Shown: positions 45,993-54,749, counted from the first letter of the stretch. The stretch: 64,000 nt of DNA from JAIQFV01 sp041494885 (GCA_041494885.1 JBGQBO010000026.1:10012-74011); one strand, 5' to 3'. Translations and numbers: made by a program. Notes: generated from the letters alone by a model not told the origin.

Positions 45993-47075
45993 CTACTTCC
46001 TCCCTTCCAGCTTACGAAGTTTTTGATACCCGGGTTTGATGACATCGTAAATAATCCGGCATCGGGAATGATAGGGGATGAATGCGCTCTTCATCGCGTT
46101 GATGGTGATCTTTTCCATATCATGCAATCCCAGGCCGAAGTGCTTCACCGCCGCACTGAATTCTTTGCTCAGGGAGGTGTTGCTCATCAAACGATTGTCC
46201 GTGTTGAGGGTGACCCGGAACTTTTCCTTGAAATAGATTCCAAAGGGGTGCGCTTCGACGGAGGGTACGGCGCCTGTGTGGACATTGCTCGACAGACAGA
46301 TTTCCAAGGGGATCCGCTTATCCAGAACATACTGCGCGAGGGTGCCTAACTTGACTACCCGGCCATTGGTCAGAGCCATATCCTCGACTAACCGGGTGGC
46401 GTGTCCGATTCGATGGGCGCCGCACCACTGAATCGCTTGCCAGATGGACTCCTTCCCAAACGCTTCGCCCGCGTGGATCGTAATACTGAAATTTTCACGC
46501 TGGACATAATGGAACGCATCGACGTGTCTTTTGGGGGGATAGCCGCCCTCCTCCCCGGCCAGATCGAATCCCACAACGCCCCGATCTCGGAAATCGATGG
46601 CAAGCTCAGCCATCTCGAGGGACACATTCATATTCCGCATCCCGCAAATGATGAGACCGTACTCGACTCCGAAATCACGCTTCCCTTTCTCCAGACCCCG
46701 GAGCACGGCACTCACCACCGCCTCGCAGTGCAGTCCCCGGGCCGTGTGGAAGACCGGGGCGAATCGCGTTTCGACGTAAATGACGCCATCTTGCTTCATG
46801 TCTTCCATCATTTCGTAAGCGACGCGTTCCAATCCCTCCTCCGTCTGCATGACGGCGATGGTGTGTTTGAACCCCTCAAGGTAGTGCTGAAGGCTGCCTC
46901 GATTCGCGCCTCTCCAAAACCATTCAGCCAGAGTGTCGGGGGAGAAGGCAGGCAAGTCGGTGTAATGATTGTCCCGCGCGATCTCAATAATGGTCTGCGG
47001 TCTTAAACCGCCATCGAGATGATCGTGCAGGAGGACCTTGGGAGCGGCCTCGAGCAAGGTATCGTTAAGCTTCAT
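45993..47075 (-). CDS. add: Adenosine deaminase
   Basis: 360-residue zinc enzyme converting adenosine to inosine. Motifs: LHDHLDGGLRPQTI (zinc His pair), FDLAGEEGGYPPK, ITIHAGEAFG (catalytic Glu), LEICLSSNVHTGAV and VTLNTDNRLMSNTSL. The last differs from the animal NTDDP and matches the NTDNRLMS form that I recall from actinobacterial-type enzymes. The start is placed at ATG 47075, which has GAGGA 6 nt upstream; the ATG at 47087 adds four residues. It could use the adenosine released by AhcY. Confidence 0.95.
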   Translation of the reverse strand: MKLNDTLLEAAPKVLLHDHLDGGLRPQTIIEIARDNHYTDLPAFSPDTLAEWFWRGANRGSLQHYLEGFKHTIAVMQTEEGLERVAYEMMEDMKQDGVIYVETRFAPVFHTARGLHCEAVVSAVLRGLEKGKRDFGVEYGLIICGMRNMNVSLEMAELAIDFRDRGVVGFDLAGEEGGYPPKRHVDAFHYVQRENFSITIHAGEAFGKESIWQAIQWCGAHRIGHATRLVEDMALTNGRVVKLGTLAQYVLDKRIPLEICLSSNVHTGAVPSVEAHPFGIYFKEKFRVTLNTDNRLMSNTSLSKEFSAAVKHFGLGLHDMEKITINAMKSAFIPYHSRCRIIYDVIKPGYQKLRKLEGRK

Positions 47076-47445
47076 TCTCGTCCTCATTTCCGATGCTTTC
47101 GCGTCGAAGGATACTCCGGTCAGGGGCCCAACTCAAGCGATTGCCCCCAGAATAACCCAACGTGTTATGCCATTCTTCCTTAGCTTGTGCGCTGCGTCAC
47201 AGCCGGAGACGAGATCCTTGATCGAAACCTCCTTCTTACGGAGGTTTCTTTAAATGTCTAAATTCGTCAGTGTGAAGATTTTGTAATGATTTAGTTCTAA
47301 AAAGAAGTCGTCTCGGTAGTTGTACGCCGAGCTGCGGTGTGGAATGACAGCTTCGCGAAACGCAATGCCGTGAACCCGACAAGCTGAAACTGGACCTGCA
47401 AATCATTTGTGAGGAAGCGATAAGCAGAGAGAGGAATACCGGAAC
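47076..47445. other. Divergent intergenic region with a 9-bp stem-loop
   Basis: 370 bp between add (minus) and the HD-GYP gene (plus). It holds the stem-loop at 47224-47251, described separately. The rest is without recognised features; AT-rich tracts at 47245-47300 may hold the promoter of the plus-strand gene. Confidence 0.45.
47224..47251 (+). terminator. Orphan terminator-like hairpin
   Basis: GAAACCTCC (47224-47232) pairs perfectly with GGAGGTTTC (47240-47248) around a 7-nt loop and is followed by TTTAAAT. No plus-strand gene lies upstream, since add is divergent. It would end a leader or small RNA starting in 47080-47200, or act as an attenuator-like element. Confidence 0.45.
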
Positions 47446-48618
47446 ATGACAACCATAAGCCCGCATCCCCCACTCATCGAGCCGATCGTTGCTAAGGGCG
47501 CTTCCCTGAAACAGCGCATCCTGGTCGTCGACGATGATCTATCGATCCGCTTGTTGCTCAAGGCGAGACTACAAAACGCCGGATTTGATGTCCAGGAAGC
47601 CTCTGATGCGCGCGAGGCCCTGGGGATTCTGGCGACAACTTCTTTTGATCTCGCACTCCTGGATGTCAGGATGCCTGGCATGAGCGGGCTTGAGCTGCTT
47701 CCCCAACTCGTTAAGAACTACGGTCAAACTGGGGTGGTCATGCTCACGGCTTGTGACGACGTCTCCCTCGCTGTCCAAGCCATGCAAATGGGGGCTGTCG
47801 ACTATATCCTCAAATCGTTCCTGTCGAATGACATCGTCGCTCGTGTGAAGCGCGCTCTGGAACAGCATCTTCAAAGGATGAACCAGGAACAATACGTCCA
47901 GCAGATGGAGGAGATCCTCAAAGAACAGACAACGGAATTGCGTCATGCTTTCCGGAGCTTGCAGGATGCCTCCGACATCGCGCTCGAGGCACTGGTTACT
48001 GCCTTGGATGCGCGCGAGCACGAAACCCAGGCCCATTCGAAACGCGTGGGAGAGTATACCGTTCATCTGGCCCGCATCATGGGTGTTGAACCCCACCTGC
48101 TGAACGATATTGGTCGGGGGGCCATGCTCCATGACATCGGCAAGATCGGAGTGGCTGACAGTATTCTGCTTCGCCCCTCGAAGCTGACCGACGAGAATTG
48201 GACCGAGATGCGGAAGCATCCCCAGATCGGGTGTTGGATTCTCAGGGGGATCGACGGTTTGAAATCGGCGTCTGAAATCGTGCTTGCCCACCACGAGCGA
48301 TATGACGGCACCGGTTACCCGAGGGGCCTTAAAGCTGAAAGCATCCCGCTGGGGGCCCGGATCTTTTCCGTGGTGGATTGCATGGATGCAATGATCAGCG
48401 ATCGACCCTACCGGACCGCAACCAATTATGAAGCGGCCCGAGATGAAATCATGCGCTGTTCAGGGTCCCAGTTTGATCCGGTGGTGGTGAAATACTTCCT
48501 CCAAGTTTCACCGGAACAATGGGAGGAGGTGCGTGAACGGACCCTCCAAAACAATAAGAACCGTAACAATCCTTCATTCACCATTCCTGTTCCGTCAGCG
48601 CTCTCGTTCCCGAAATAA
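47446..48618 (+). CDS. Response regulator with HD-GYP phosphodiesterase domain (RpfG type)
   Basis: 390-residue two-domain regulator. The N-terminal receiver (about 22-140) has acidic pocket VDDDLS, phospho-acceptor Asp in LLDVRMPGMSG, Thr in MLTACDD and Lys in LKSF. A coiled linker (145-175) is followed by an HD-GYP domain (about 185-350) with MLHDIGKIGV, KHPQIG, HHERYDGTGYPRGL and DCMDAMISDRPYR. HD-GYP proteins degrade cyclic di-GMP. The key HD and GYP residues (GTGYP) are intact, so it should be active. Confidence 0.95.
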   Translation: MTTISPHPPLIEPIVAKGASLKQRILVVDDDLSIRLLLKARLQNAGFDVQEASDAREALGILATTSFDLALLDVRMPGMSGLELLPQLVKNYGQTGVVMLTACDDVSLAVQAMQMGAVDYILKSFLSNDIVARVKRALEQHLQRMNQEQYVQQMEEILKEQTTELRHAFRSLQDASDIALEALVTALDAREHETQAHSKRVGEYTVHLARIMGVEPHLLNDIGRGAMLHDIGKIGVADSILLRPSKLTDENWTEMRKHPQIGCWILRGIDGLKSASEIVLAHHERYDGTGYPRGLKAESIPLGARIFSVVDCMDAMISDRPYRTATNYEAARDEIMRCSGSQFDPVVVKYFLQVSPEQWEEVRERTLQNNKNRNNPSFTIPVPSALSFPK

Positions 48619-48804
48619 GCCCGCTCCGGAACTCCATCATCACGCCCGCTGCCGATCCGGACTTCTCACGAGTCCAGATTTAAGGTCACTTTTTCCCCAT
48701 CACGCGTGTACTTCAACTGAAGAATTGGGCGACTAGGCCATCGTCCAGAAAACAAAAATGGCGCCCTGATCTCCGATCAAGAGAGATCGCGGCGCTCCTG
48801 TCCA

Positions 48805-49467
48805 GTGAAGAAGGAGGCAGAGAGGGCCGTCCTCCTCCGGAAATACCCGTTTCGCGTCTGCTCGGTGCCCAATACGCATATGCGTGAGTCATTCGGCTAC
48901 ATCATCCTATTCCTGGTTCTTTGGTCCCTCGATCTGCTGGTCAACTTTTTCAATGCGGGGAGAAAGGCCTTCGTCCCGTCGATCCGTCTCGACGCTCGGA
49001 TCCCCTTTATCCCTTCCTTTATTTACTTCTATTCCCTCTATTTTCCCCTCATTCTTTTCCCCCTAATCGTTTTATTTGAGGCCCCCCGCCTGCTGGAGCA
49101 GTATCTCATCGCCAGCGCCCTGGTCATGATGGTGTCCTACTTGACCTTTCTGGTTCTCCCAACAAAACTAATGCGAATCTCCATCAAACCCACATCTTCT
49201 TCCCGCCGGTTGACGCTCCTTTTTCACCGGTTGGTCGCCCCATGTAATCTGCTGCCCAGTATGCACGTCTCACTGTTGATCGTCGCTTTCTCAATCCTCT
49301 TGGTTTACAGGACCTCTTACGCGTGGATTCTATCAATCCCGATTGGACTCTCCATAATCTCTGTGGTGTTTACGAAACAGCATTACATCCTCGATCTCAT
49401 CACGGCCGTTCCATTGGCCCTTCTCGCTTTTTTCTTGAGTCCATCCATTCAAGCATGGCTTCGTTGA
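48805..49467 (+). CDS. PAP2-superfamily membrane phosphatase
   Basis: 220-residue membrane protein with about six TM helices. The PAP2 active site is partial but recognisable: LLPSMHVSLLIVAF (PSxH motif) and VFTKQHYILDLITAVPLALL (HxxxD motif). The first motif (KxxxxxxRP) is weak: only KLMRISIKP is seen. It likely dephosphorylates lipid phosphates such as undecaprenyl pyrophosphate, or transfers inositol. The start is uncertain: GTG 48805 gives 220 residues, ATG 48880 gives 195 and begins just before the first TM; neither has a good ribosome site. Confidence 0.78.
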   Translation: MKKEAERAVLLRKYPFRVCSVPNTHMRESFGYIILFLVLWSLDLLVNFFNAGRKAFVPSIRLDARIPFIPSFIYFYSLYFPLILFPLIVLFEAPRLLEQYLIASALVMMVSYLTFLVLPTKLMRISIKPTSSSRRLTLLFHRLVAPCNLLPSMHVSLLIVAFSILLVYRTSYAWILSIPIGLSIISVVFTKQHYILDLITAVPLALLAFFLSPSIQAWLR

Positions 49468-49601
49468 GTCACGAATATACATCTCTAGGCCCACCTTCAA
49501 TCCCTGCTCTCCTCCCTGCTTAAAAGGGCTGATGACACTGACTTGCTCAATCTGTTAAGCTCTTCCCTGGTTGTCATCTGGGGGTGAAGGAGAAGTAACT
49601 A

Positions 49602-50042
49602 ATGAAACCGAGAGTGACAGTTCTTCTGGTAGCGCTTGTGCTGGCCCTGACCAGCTCGTTGAGATCTCAGGAAAAACGGAACGAGCCGTCCCAGGGGGCT
49701 CCCAAGCTGGTTGTTGAATCGGTCACTCATGACTTTGGCCTGGTCAGGCCAGGGACTCCACTAAAGTATTCCTTCACGATTAAGAACCAGGGTACCGCCG
49801 ATCTCTTGATCAACTCCGTCAGCCCGGGTTGAGGGTGCACTGCAAGCGACTTTGACAAAGTCGTACCTCCCGGGAAGGAGGGCAAAATCACGTTGAGCGT
49901 CGAACATACCGAGGGCTATCGCGGTGAGATTATGAAGGGGGCCAGCGTGACCACCAACGATTCCACGTTCCCCACCTTTGGACTTTTCATGCGGGCCCAA
50001 TTCGAGGAAGAAAAGAAATCGACGGAGTCCTCTCCACGCTGA
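49602..50042 (+). CDS. DUF1573 protein with in-frame TGA: candidate selenoprotein (or single-mutation pseudogene)
   Basis: Reading through the TGA at 49830-49832 gives 146 residues: a signal peptide (VTVLLVALVLALTSSLRS), an Ig-like DUF1573 domain (VTHDFGLVRPGTPLKYSFTIKNQ), SVSPG-[TGA]-GCTASDFDKVV, and VEHTEGYRGEIMKGASVTTND to a TGA at 50040-50042. In this family the motif is normally CGCT; here the stop takes the place of the first Cys (residue 77). The frame stays open, domain-coding, for 69 codons afterwards. A stem-loop starts 14 nt past the TGA. GAAGGAGA precedes the ATG. If translated with selenocysteine it would be an exported U-x-C redox protein; otherwise a truncated, likely dead gene. 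Confidence 0.7.
49831..49869 (+). promoter_or_regulatory. Candidate bacterial SECIS hairpin
   Basis: CGACTTT (49847-49853) and AAAGTCG (49857-49863) pair perfectly around loop GAC, so the apical loop begins with G, 21 nt after the TGA. A lower stem GAGGGT (49831-49836) with ACCTC (49865-49869) can add four or five pairs. Bacterial SECIS elements lie directly downstream of the UGA with a G near the start of the apical loop. The hairpin also encodes SDFDKV, so protein constraint could explain part of it. Confidence 0.5.
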
Positions 50043-50290
50043 AAAGCCACCGCGTAGGCCTTCGCGGTTTGGCTTGGCTTCAGAAGGATTGGAGGATGGA
50101 CATGACCTGAGTCACTTGTATTTATCGATCCTTGAGCTTCTCCTGGCCATCCCCATCTTTAACCTCGGAACTGAGGGTATTGATTGGCGCTCGCGAGCAA
50201 AGTGCCAAAGCATGCAGTTCAGATTGAAGCGATTAGGTGGTGATCTTCTTGAGCGGGGGAGTTTTTGTGAAGGATGTCAGGAGCGTAAAA

Positions 50291-50623
50291 ATGGACCATG
50301 CCATGACCACAACGACATTTACACTGGACGGTTTTCGAATCACGAAAACACTGGGCGTGGTGCGAGGAATTACGGTTCGTTCCCGTTCCATTTTTGGAAC
50401 GATTGGCGGGTCCCTGCAAACTCTTATTGGGGGCAATATTTCCCTGTTCACCGACCTGTGTGAGAAGACCCGTGCCGAGGCTTTTGACATGATGGTTTCC
50501 CATGCCCAAGAGATCGGCGCCAATGCAGTCGTCGGGGTGCGATACGATGCCACCGAACTGCTGCAAGGCGTGACCGAAGTGTTGTGCTATGGAACCGCAG
50601 TCGTTGTGCGACCTGAAGCGTAG
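50291..50623 (+). CDS. YbjQ family (UPF0145) putative heavy-metal-binding protein
   Basis: 110-residue protein of the YbjQ/UPF0145 family. Characteristic pieces: FRITKTLGVVRGITVRSRSIFGTIGGSLQTLIGGNISLFTDLCEKTRAEAFDMMV and the C-terminal GANAVVGVRYDATELLQGVTEVLCYGTAVVV. It forms pentamers in known structures and has no proven activity. ATG 50291 has AGGAG 8 nt upstream and is preferred over the in-frame start at 50237. Confidence 0.9.
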   Translation: MDHAMTTTTFTLDGFRITKTLGVVRGITVRSRSIFGTIGGSLQTLIGGNISLFTDLCEKTRAEAFDMMVSHAQEIGANAVVGVRYDATELLQGVTEVLCYGTAVVVRPEA

Positions 50624-50857
50624 CCATTGACGGAACCCCAATCGTTGACCCGAGACTTCATTCGCCTTTTGGGGTTTGGAAAAAAACAGAGGATGCAGGC
50701 CGAGCTCACAGCGAAGGGCGCACGGCACTGCTCCCCCAACGCAACCTGGAGGCTTTCTCCCACGTAAGTCTTGTAGTTCAGGTCAAGTCATGTCGGCATG
50801 GCTCTTTGAACATGGCATTTCATCAGAATCCTGAGACGGACAAAGGAGGCATCGCTC

Positions 50858-51082
50858 ATGAGACTGTTGAAATTATTCCTTCTCTTGATCCTCGCTACAC
50901 TGCTCTCTGTATCAGTCCTCATGGGGAAGGCCGAATATACCAGAAAAGAGGGGAAACCCTGCAATTACTGCCATACCAAGGGCAAGGAACTCAATGAAGT
51001 GGGTAAATGCTATGAAAAAACGAAGAACCTTGCCGATTGCAAAACTCCGGAACCCAAGCCCATCAAGGAGCCAAAGTTGTGA
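50858..51082 (+). CDS. Small exported CxxCH protein (cytochrome c-like)
   Basis: 74-residue protein with an N-terminal signal/anchor (RLLKLFLLLILATLLSVSVLMGKA) and a single C-N-Y-C-H motif at about residues 35-39 (KPCNYCHTKGKELNEVGKCYE). Two more Cys follow at about 51 and 61. One covalent haem could attach; no distal Met is clear, so another possibility is a small redox or structural Cys protein. The tail is rich in Lys and Pro. A consensus GGAGG ribosome site precedes the ATG. It lies 235 bp after YbjQ and may be a periplasmic electron carrier. Confidence 0.82.
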   Translation: MRLLKLFLLLILATLLSVSVLMGKAEYTRKEGKPCNYCHTKGKELNEVGKCYEKTKNLADCKTPEPKPIKEPKL

Positions 51083-51188
51083 AACCGGAGGGATGATCGA
51101 ATTCGTTATCTTGAAGTCCGAGGATGAGGAATGGCTCACGGCGTGGTTACCCAATCTGTTTTACCGAAAGTGAACCCGGGAGATGGTG

Positions 51189-51878
51189 ATGGATAAGAAG
51201 CGATTGCTCGTTGTCGATGAAGAACCACAGATCGTGGAGTTTCTGCTTCAGACATTCGGTCCTCAGTACGATGTGCGGGTCGCAAGGTCCGGGGAGGAAG
51301 CCATTCGATTGGCTGTCCTCGAACACCCCAATTGTATCCTGCTGGATATCCAGATGCCTCAACTCGGGGGGTTCATGTTGTGTGAGATCCTCAAATCCAT
51401 CAAGCAGACGAAGTTACTTCCCATCCTCTTCATGGGAGTGCAACCCCGGCACGAGGTATGGGCGACTGCCCAGGAACTGGGGGCGCTGGATTATCTGGAA
51501 AAGCCTTTTTCAATTGGGAAGATTTCCGATGCCGTGACCTGTGCCATGCAGGTCGCGCCGGTCGAACGCCGCAGGAGCCCTCGCCTCTCCCTGAAGGTGC
51601 CCATCACTGTCCGCGGGAAAGATATCCACGGGAACAAGATCGAGGTCGCAGCGGAAACTGTGGATGTCACCCGGTACGGGGCCTTGATGAGACTGCCAGT
51701 TCAAATCCCGGTCGGAGAAGAGGTCGAAATCTGCCAGGCCTATCTGCCCGAATCTGGAGAGCTCTCAGTTCGCACCATGGCTCGCATCGCATGGAGTGAC
51801 GAGGAAGGGGTCATTGGCCCTTATTGGCATGGGATGGAATTTGTGAGCCCCTCTTCACAATGGGTGGAGCGAAGGTAG
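51189..51878 (+). CDS. Receiver-PilZ response regulator
   Basis: 229-residue protein. The N-terminal receiver (LLVVDEEPQIVEFLLQTFGP, phospho-acceptor in CILLDIQMPQLGG, Lys in DYLEKPF) spans about 1-115. The C-terminal PilZ domain (about 125-225) starts ERRRSPRLSLKVPITVRG, with the RxxxR c-di-GMP-binding motif, and continues with TVDVTRYGALMRLP in place of the usual D/NxSxxG. The receiver Thr position is FMGVQP, so output may be atypical. It probably reads c-di-GMP, which the upstream HD-GYP protein would degrade. Start at ATG 51189, after GGGAG; ATG 51183 is in frame. Confidence 0.9.
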   Translation: MDKKRLLVVDEEPQIVEFLLQTFGPQYDVRVARSGEEAIRLAVLEHPNCILLDIQMPQLGGFMLCEILKSIKQTKLLPILFMGVQPRHEVWATAQELGALDYLEKPFSIGKISDAVTCAMQVAPVERRRSPRLSLKVPITVRGKDIHGNKIEVAAETVDVTRYGALMRLPVQIPVGEEVEICQAYLPESGELSVRTMARIAWSDEEGVIGPYWHGMEFVSPSSQWVERR

Positions 51879-52168
51879 CTGGCCAGTCGCATGGGGAGAT
51901 GGTTTGTTCCTTGCATGCTGATCCGTGAGGAGAGTCGAATCCTGGATTCCTGTTTGGGAACAGAGCTTACACAGGTTCTTGAATCAAGCAATTCTCCCCT
52001 TGGCCCCGCCACCGCAGAGTCCCTCGACTTGGCACGGGGTCACTCCCGGATACTCCCCGGGTTGGGGAGGATCTCAAGGGGAATGATGTGCACGGAACTC
52101 TCCGCTTTCGTTGTTGCTGTTCGGGTCTGACAGTTTGAGCAACCTCATCAGAGAACTGCAATCGAAGC

Positions 52169-52486
52169 ATGACGCTCGGAGAAACTCTCATTTCCGCCTG
52201 GCAACAGTCACTCGGCGACGACAAATCGGCGATCGTCCTGGCGGGCGACTCTTATCCGGTCACAATGCTTCGCGCAAAAAGACTTCGAAGCGTTGAGTTT
52301 GTTTATGAGACGATTCACCTCGTAGGGATTGAACAAAACCCTGCCACGGGGTCGCGGTGGGCTGAGCTTGCCCGCGAGGGGAATCGGATCATGCAGTTCC
52401 GTTGCAAGGGACGTTATGTGGCGAACGTGTGCGAAGGCAAACTGTTGCACTATCCCGCCTGGAAAGGGCTGAAACTCCCCGAATAA
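52169..52486 (+). CDS. Hypothetical protein
   Basis: 105-residue soluble protein not assigned to a family. The sequence (MTLGETLISAWQQSLGDDKSAIVLAGDSYPV...GRYVANVCEGKLLHYPAWKGLKLPE) is balanced in composition, without signal peptide or TM, which suggests a real cytosolic protein. The ribosome site is weak (GAAG). It has no close neighbours. Function unknown. Confidence 0.55.
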   Translation: MTLGETLISAWQQSLGDDKSAIVLAGDSYPVTMLRAKRLRSVEFVYETIHLVGIEQNPATGSRWAELAREGNRIMQFRCKGRYVANVCEGKLLHYPAWKGLKLPE

Positions 52487-52878
52487 TCGACGGCCCGCCG
52501 TCAGGTTCTTTCCCTCCTCCTTCAAATCTTGCACTCTTTATGTCGCCGTAAGACCATCTTCCGAAACCAGGCTCCTTTTCGCTCTCATGCATCAGCGGTT
52601 CACCTCTGAAGAAAAGAAAGAGTTGAGTCTCCGCGAAATTTCGTTCCGCCGGGGAATTCTTGCTTCGATGGCTTCCTTGTGAGACAATTCACATGATACA
52701 TGAACATGTCTTGGGTTGTGTTGGGGCATCCAATTGGCGTGATTTAGTGCACTGGTGGGACGTGGTCCTCCTTTGTTGCTTCTCAATACTTCCATGAATC
52801 ATAGCCTTTCTGATTCCTATTCTCGAACCCAATGATCTATCACATGCACGCATCTGACATGGAGACGGAGGTGAACTC
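52487..52878. other. Intergenic region, nothing recognised
   Basis: 392 bp ahead of the secreted-protein gene. No repeats, RNA or terminator with a T run were seen; overlapping short frames are not called. The promoter of the following gene must lie here. Confidence 0.4.
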
Positions 52879-53961
52879 ATGCGAGCCAAGGGAATTCTCA
52901 TCCTTCTGCTCTTGTGTTGCGAAACCTTAATGGGCCAGAATTTCTCGCCTCAGAAAGATATTGCATTCGGACAAGTGGCCGCGGGCGGAAGTTACGAGAC
53001 CGTGATCACGGTAACCAACCGGGGAACGGAAACTTACGCAGGAACTTTGAAGTTTTACCAGGGAGAGGGCAAGAATTGGAGCCCCACGGTGAATGGAACC
53101 CCAATCACCGACGGAAGAATGCCGGTGTCCATCACTGCGGGCGCAACCTTTACCTATCATGTGACCGGCTCCGATCTGTCTGCGGGATTTGCGTCGATCA
53201 CCGCTGCCAATCAGGCTCAAACCAATTTTGTGGACGGGAATCTCACCTATATGGTTCGGTCAGGTGGTGCTGTCGTGGATACCATTGGGGTCCCTCCGTC
53301 TACGGAATTCTATCTGTCCATCATCCCTTTTGAGGATTTCTCCGCGATTGCTCTTGCCCTTGCGAACGGAGACACGACCAACAAGACGGCGAAGGTGACC
53401 TTGAAATTGTATTCAGAGACAAATACTAATGTGGATTCGACTGATCTCTCCCTCGGGCCGTCCTGGCATACGCCTAAGTTCTTATCTCAATTTTTTCCGA
53501 AAGCGCAGCTCAGCAAGGGACGGATTGAAATCGTTTCCGATCTTCCCATCTTCGGGACTGCCCTGACTTTTGTAGCAGGACAGTCTTCCTCGCTCCCCCT
53601 ATTACCTGCCGCCCGGATGTATACGTTTGTGGCCAGCGCTCCTGATGGGATGAACTTCAAAGGGGAGGCGAGTATGTGGGCCGATGGCCCCTTTATCAAA
53701 GGCTACCTGCGCGTGACCACATACAACGGAGGGCCCGTGACCGCATCGCCATATCTTCTCTATGGCAGGCTTGTCAACGGAACCCTGATGCTCTTTACTT
53801 GGGGCAATACGGCGCCCTACGTATACGAAGAAGGAACCATGTATCTGAAGATCGAAGATTTCTCCTTTGCCGCCAATTCTTTCACCGCGGACTGGATAGC
53901 GACCTCTGTCCCTGACGTGCAAAGCGGGAGTGGACGGATTATGTTGACTCGGGTTAATTGA
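52879..53961 (+). CDS. Secreted protein of unknown function
   Basis: 360-residue protein with a signal peptide (GILILLLLCCETLMGQ). The first part (FSPQKDIAFGQVAAGGSYETVITVTNRGTETYAGTLKFYQG) resembles an Ig-like immunoglobulin/ASH fold, and FLSQFFPKAQLSKGRIEIVSDLPIFGTALTF follows in the second half. Such beta-rich exported proteins are common in Acidobacteria. The ribosome site is excellent (GGAGGTGA, 7 nt before the ATG). No catalytic motif is visible. Confidence 0.82.
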   Translation: MRAKGILILLLLCCETLMGQNFSPQKDIAFGQVAAGGSYETVITVTNRGTETYAGTLKFYQGEGKNWSPTVNGTPITDGRMPVSITAGATFTYHVTGSDLSAGFASITAANQAQTNFVDGNLTYMVRSGGAVVDTIGVPPSTEFYLSIIPFEDFSAIALALANGDTTNKTAKVTLKLYSETNTNVDSTDLSLGPSWHTPKFLSQFFPKAQLSKGRIEIVSDLPIFGTALTFVAGQSSSLPLLPAARMYTFVASAPDGMNFKGEASMWADGPFIKGYLRVTTYNGGPVTASPYLLYGRLVNGTLMLFTWGNTAPYVYEEGTMYLKIEDFSFAANSFTADWIATSVPDVQSGSGRIMLTRVN

Positions 53962-54749
53962 GACCAGCCTGGGTTTTTGTGTGACCTGCGGCCGAGAAGA
54001 TTGCCGCTTCATGAACCGGAATTGTTTCTAAGAAGAGGGTCACTTCCCTCTCGGCATGATCCATGCTTTGAATTGAGCTTGAATCCCGAGGCTAAGACCG
54101 CAGGGGCATTCCGTAAAGAGTTAAAGCAAGATCATTTGATCTTGCAGCGACGAACGATGATGAGCTGCCGCGATGAGAATACTCGCCCCGGCTCTAAGCC
54201 TCTGAACTCTGGTCTGTGATTGGACCTGCAGGTAAAGTGAGAAGGGATCCTGCGATCCTAAGGCAGGCAACCTCCCATGGCTTCCCTCTTGGAGGAAGAA
54301 TTAACAGGGTATTATTGGTCCCACCCCCTCCGACTCGCTCGGAACTAAATGGAGACACCATGCTCTTTGAGCACTGGTAAGAATTTCTCCCTCCTCTGAC
54401 TTTGTGAATTAATTCTCGTGACTTTCCCTTGGGAAGGATTTAGACTTGAACTGGGGCAAACGCCCCGCCTCATCCCCTCGTCACTAGACAGCGACCGCTT
54501 GGTCGTAGAGTGTTACTCTTTGCCTTCCGACCGTATTGGAGGCCAGGAGGCATTCGACTCACTTGCAAGACAGGAGGTGTGCTCTAAACGATCCTTGCAC
54601 TTTTTTTCACGGTAAGATCATTAGATAGCCGGAGTGCATGACTTGAACGAGGAAGCGACTGACGGATCGGAGGACGGATTTGACGGCACGTCTCTCTGAC
54701 CCCGGTCTTCCACAACCAGTGATGGCAACCCTTCCCAGAGGAGGTGCAT
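53962..54749. other. Long intergenic region with a short palindrome
   Basis: 788 bp without a convincing gene (the frame at 54418-54615 lacks any signature). A perfect dyad lies at 54126-54145: GCAAGATCA and TGATCTTGC around TT. There is no T run after it, so it looks more like an operator site than a terminator. No known riboswitch was recognised. The strong ribosome site GAGGAGGTG at the end belongs to the next gene. Confidence 0.45.

Noticed and set aside
49978..50463. 161-codon plus-strand ORF over the end of DUF1573 and the start of YbjQ
   Set aside because: It is out of frame with both recognised genes and its composition is that of a shadow frame.
51093..51173. 26-codon micro-ORF (MIEFVILKSEDEEWL...) between the CxxCH gene and the receiver-PilZ gene
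   Set aside because: GGAGGG abuts the ATG directly, leaving no room for normal ribosome spacing, and there is no other support.
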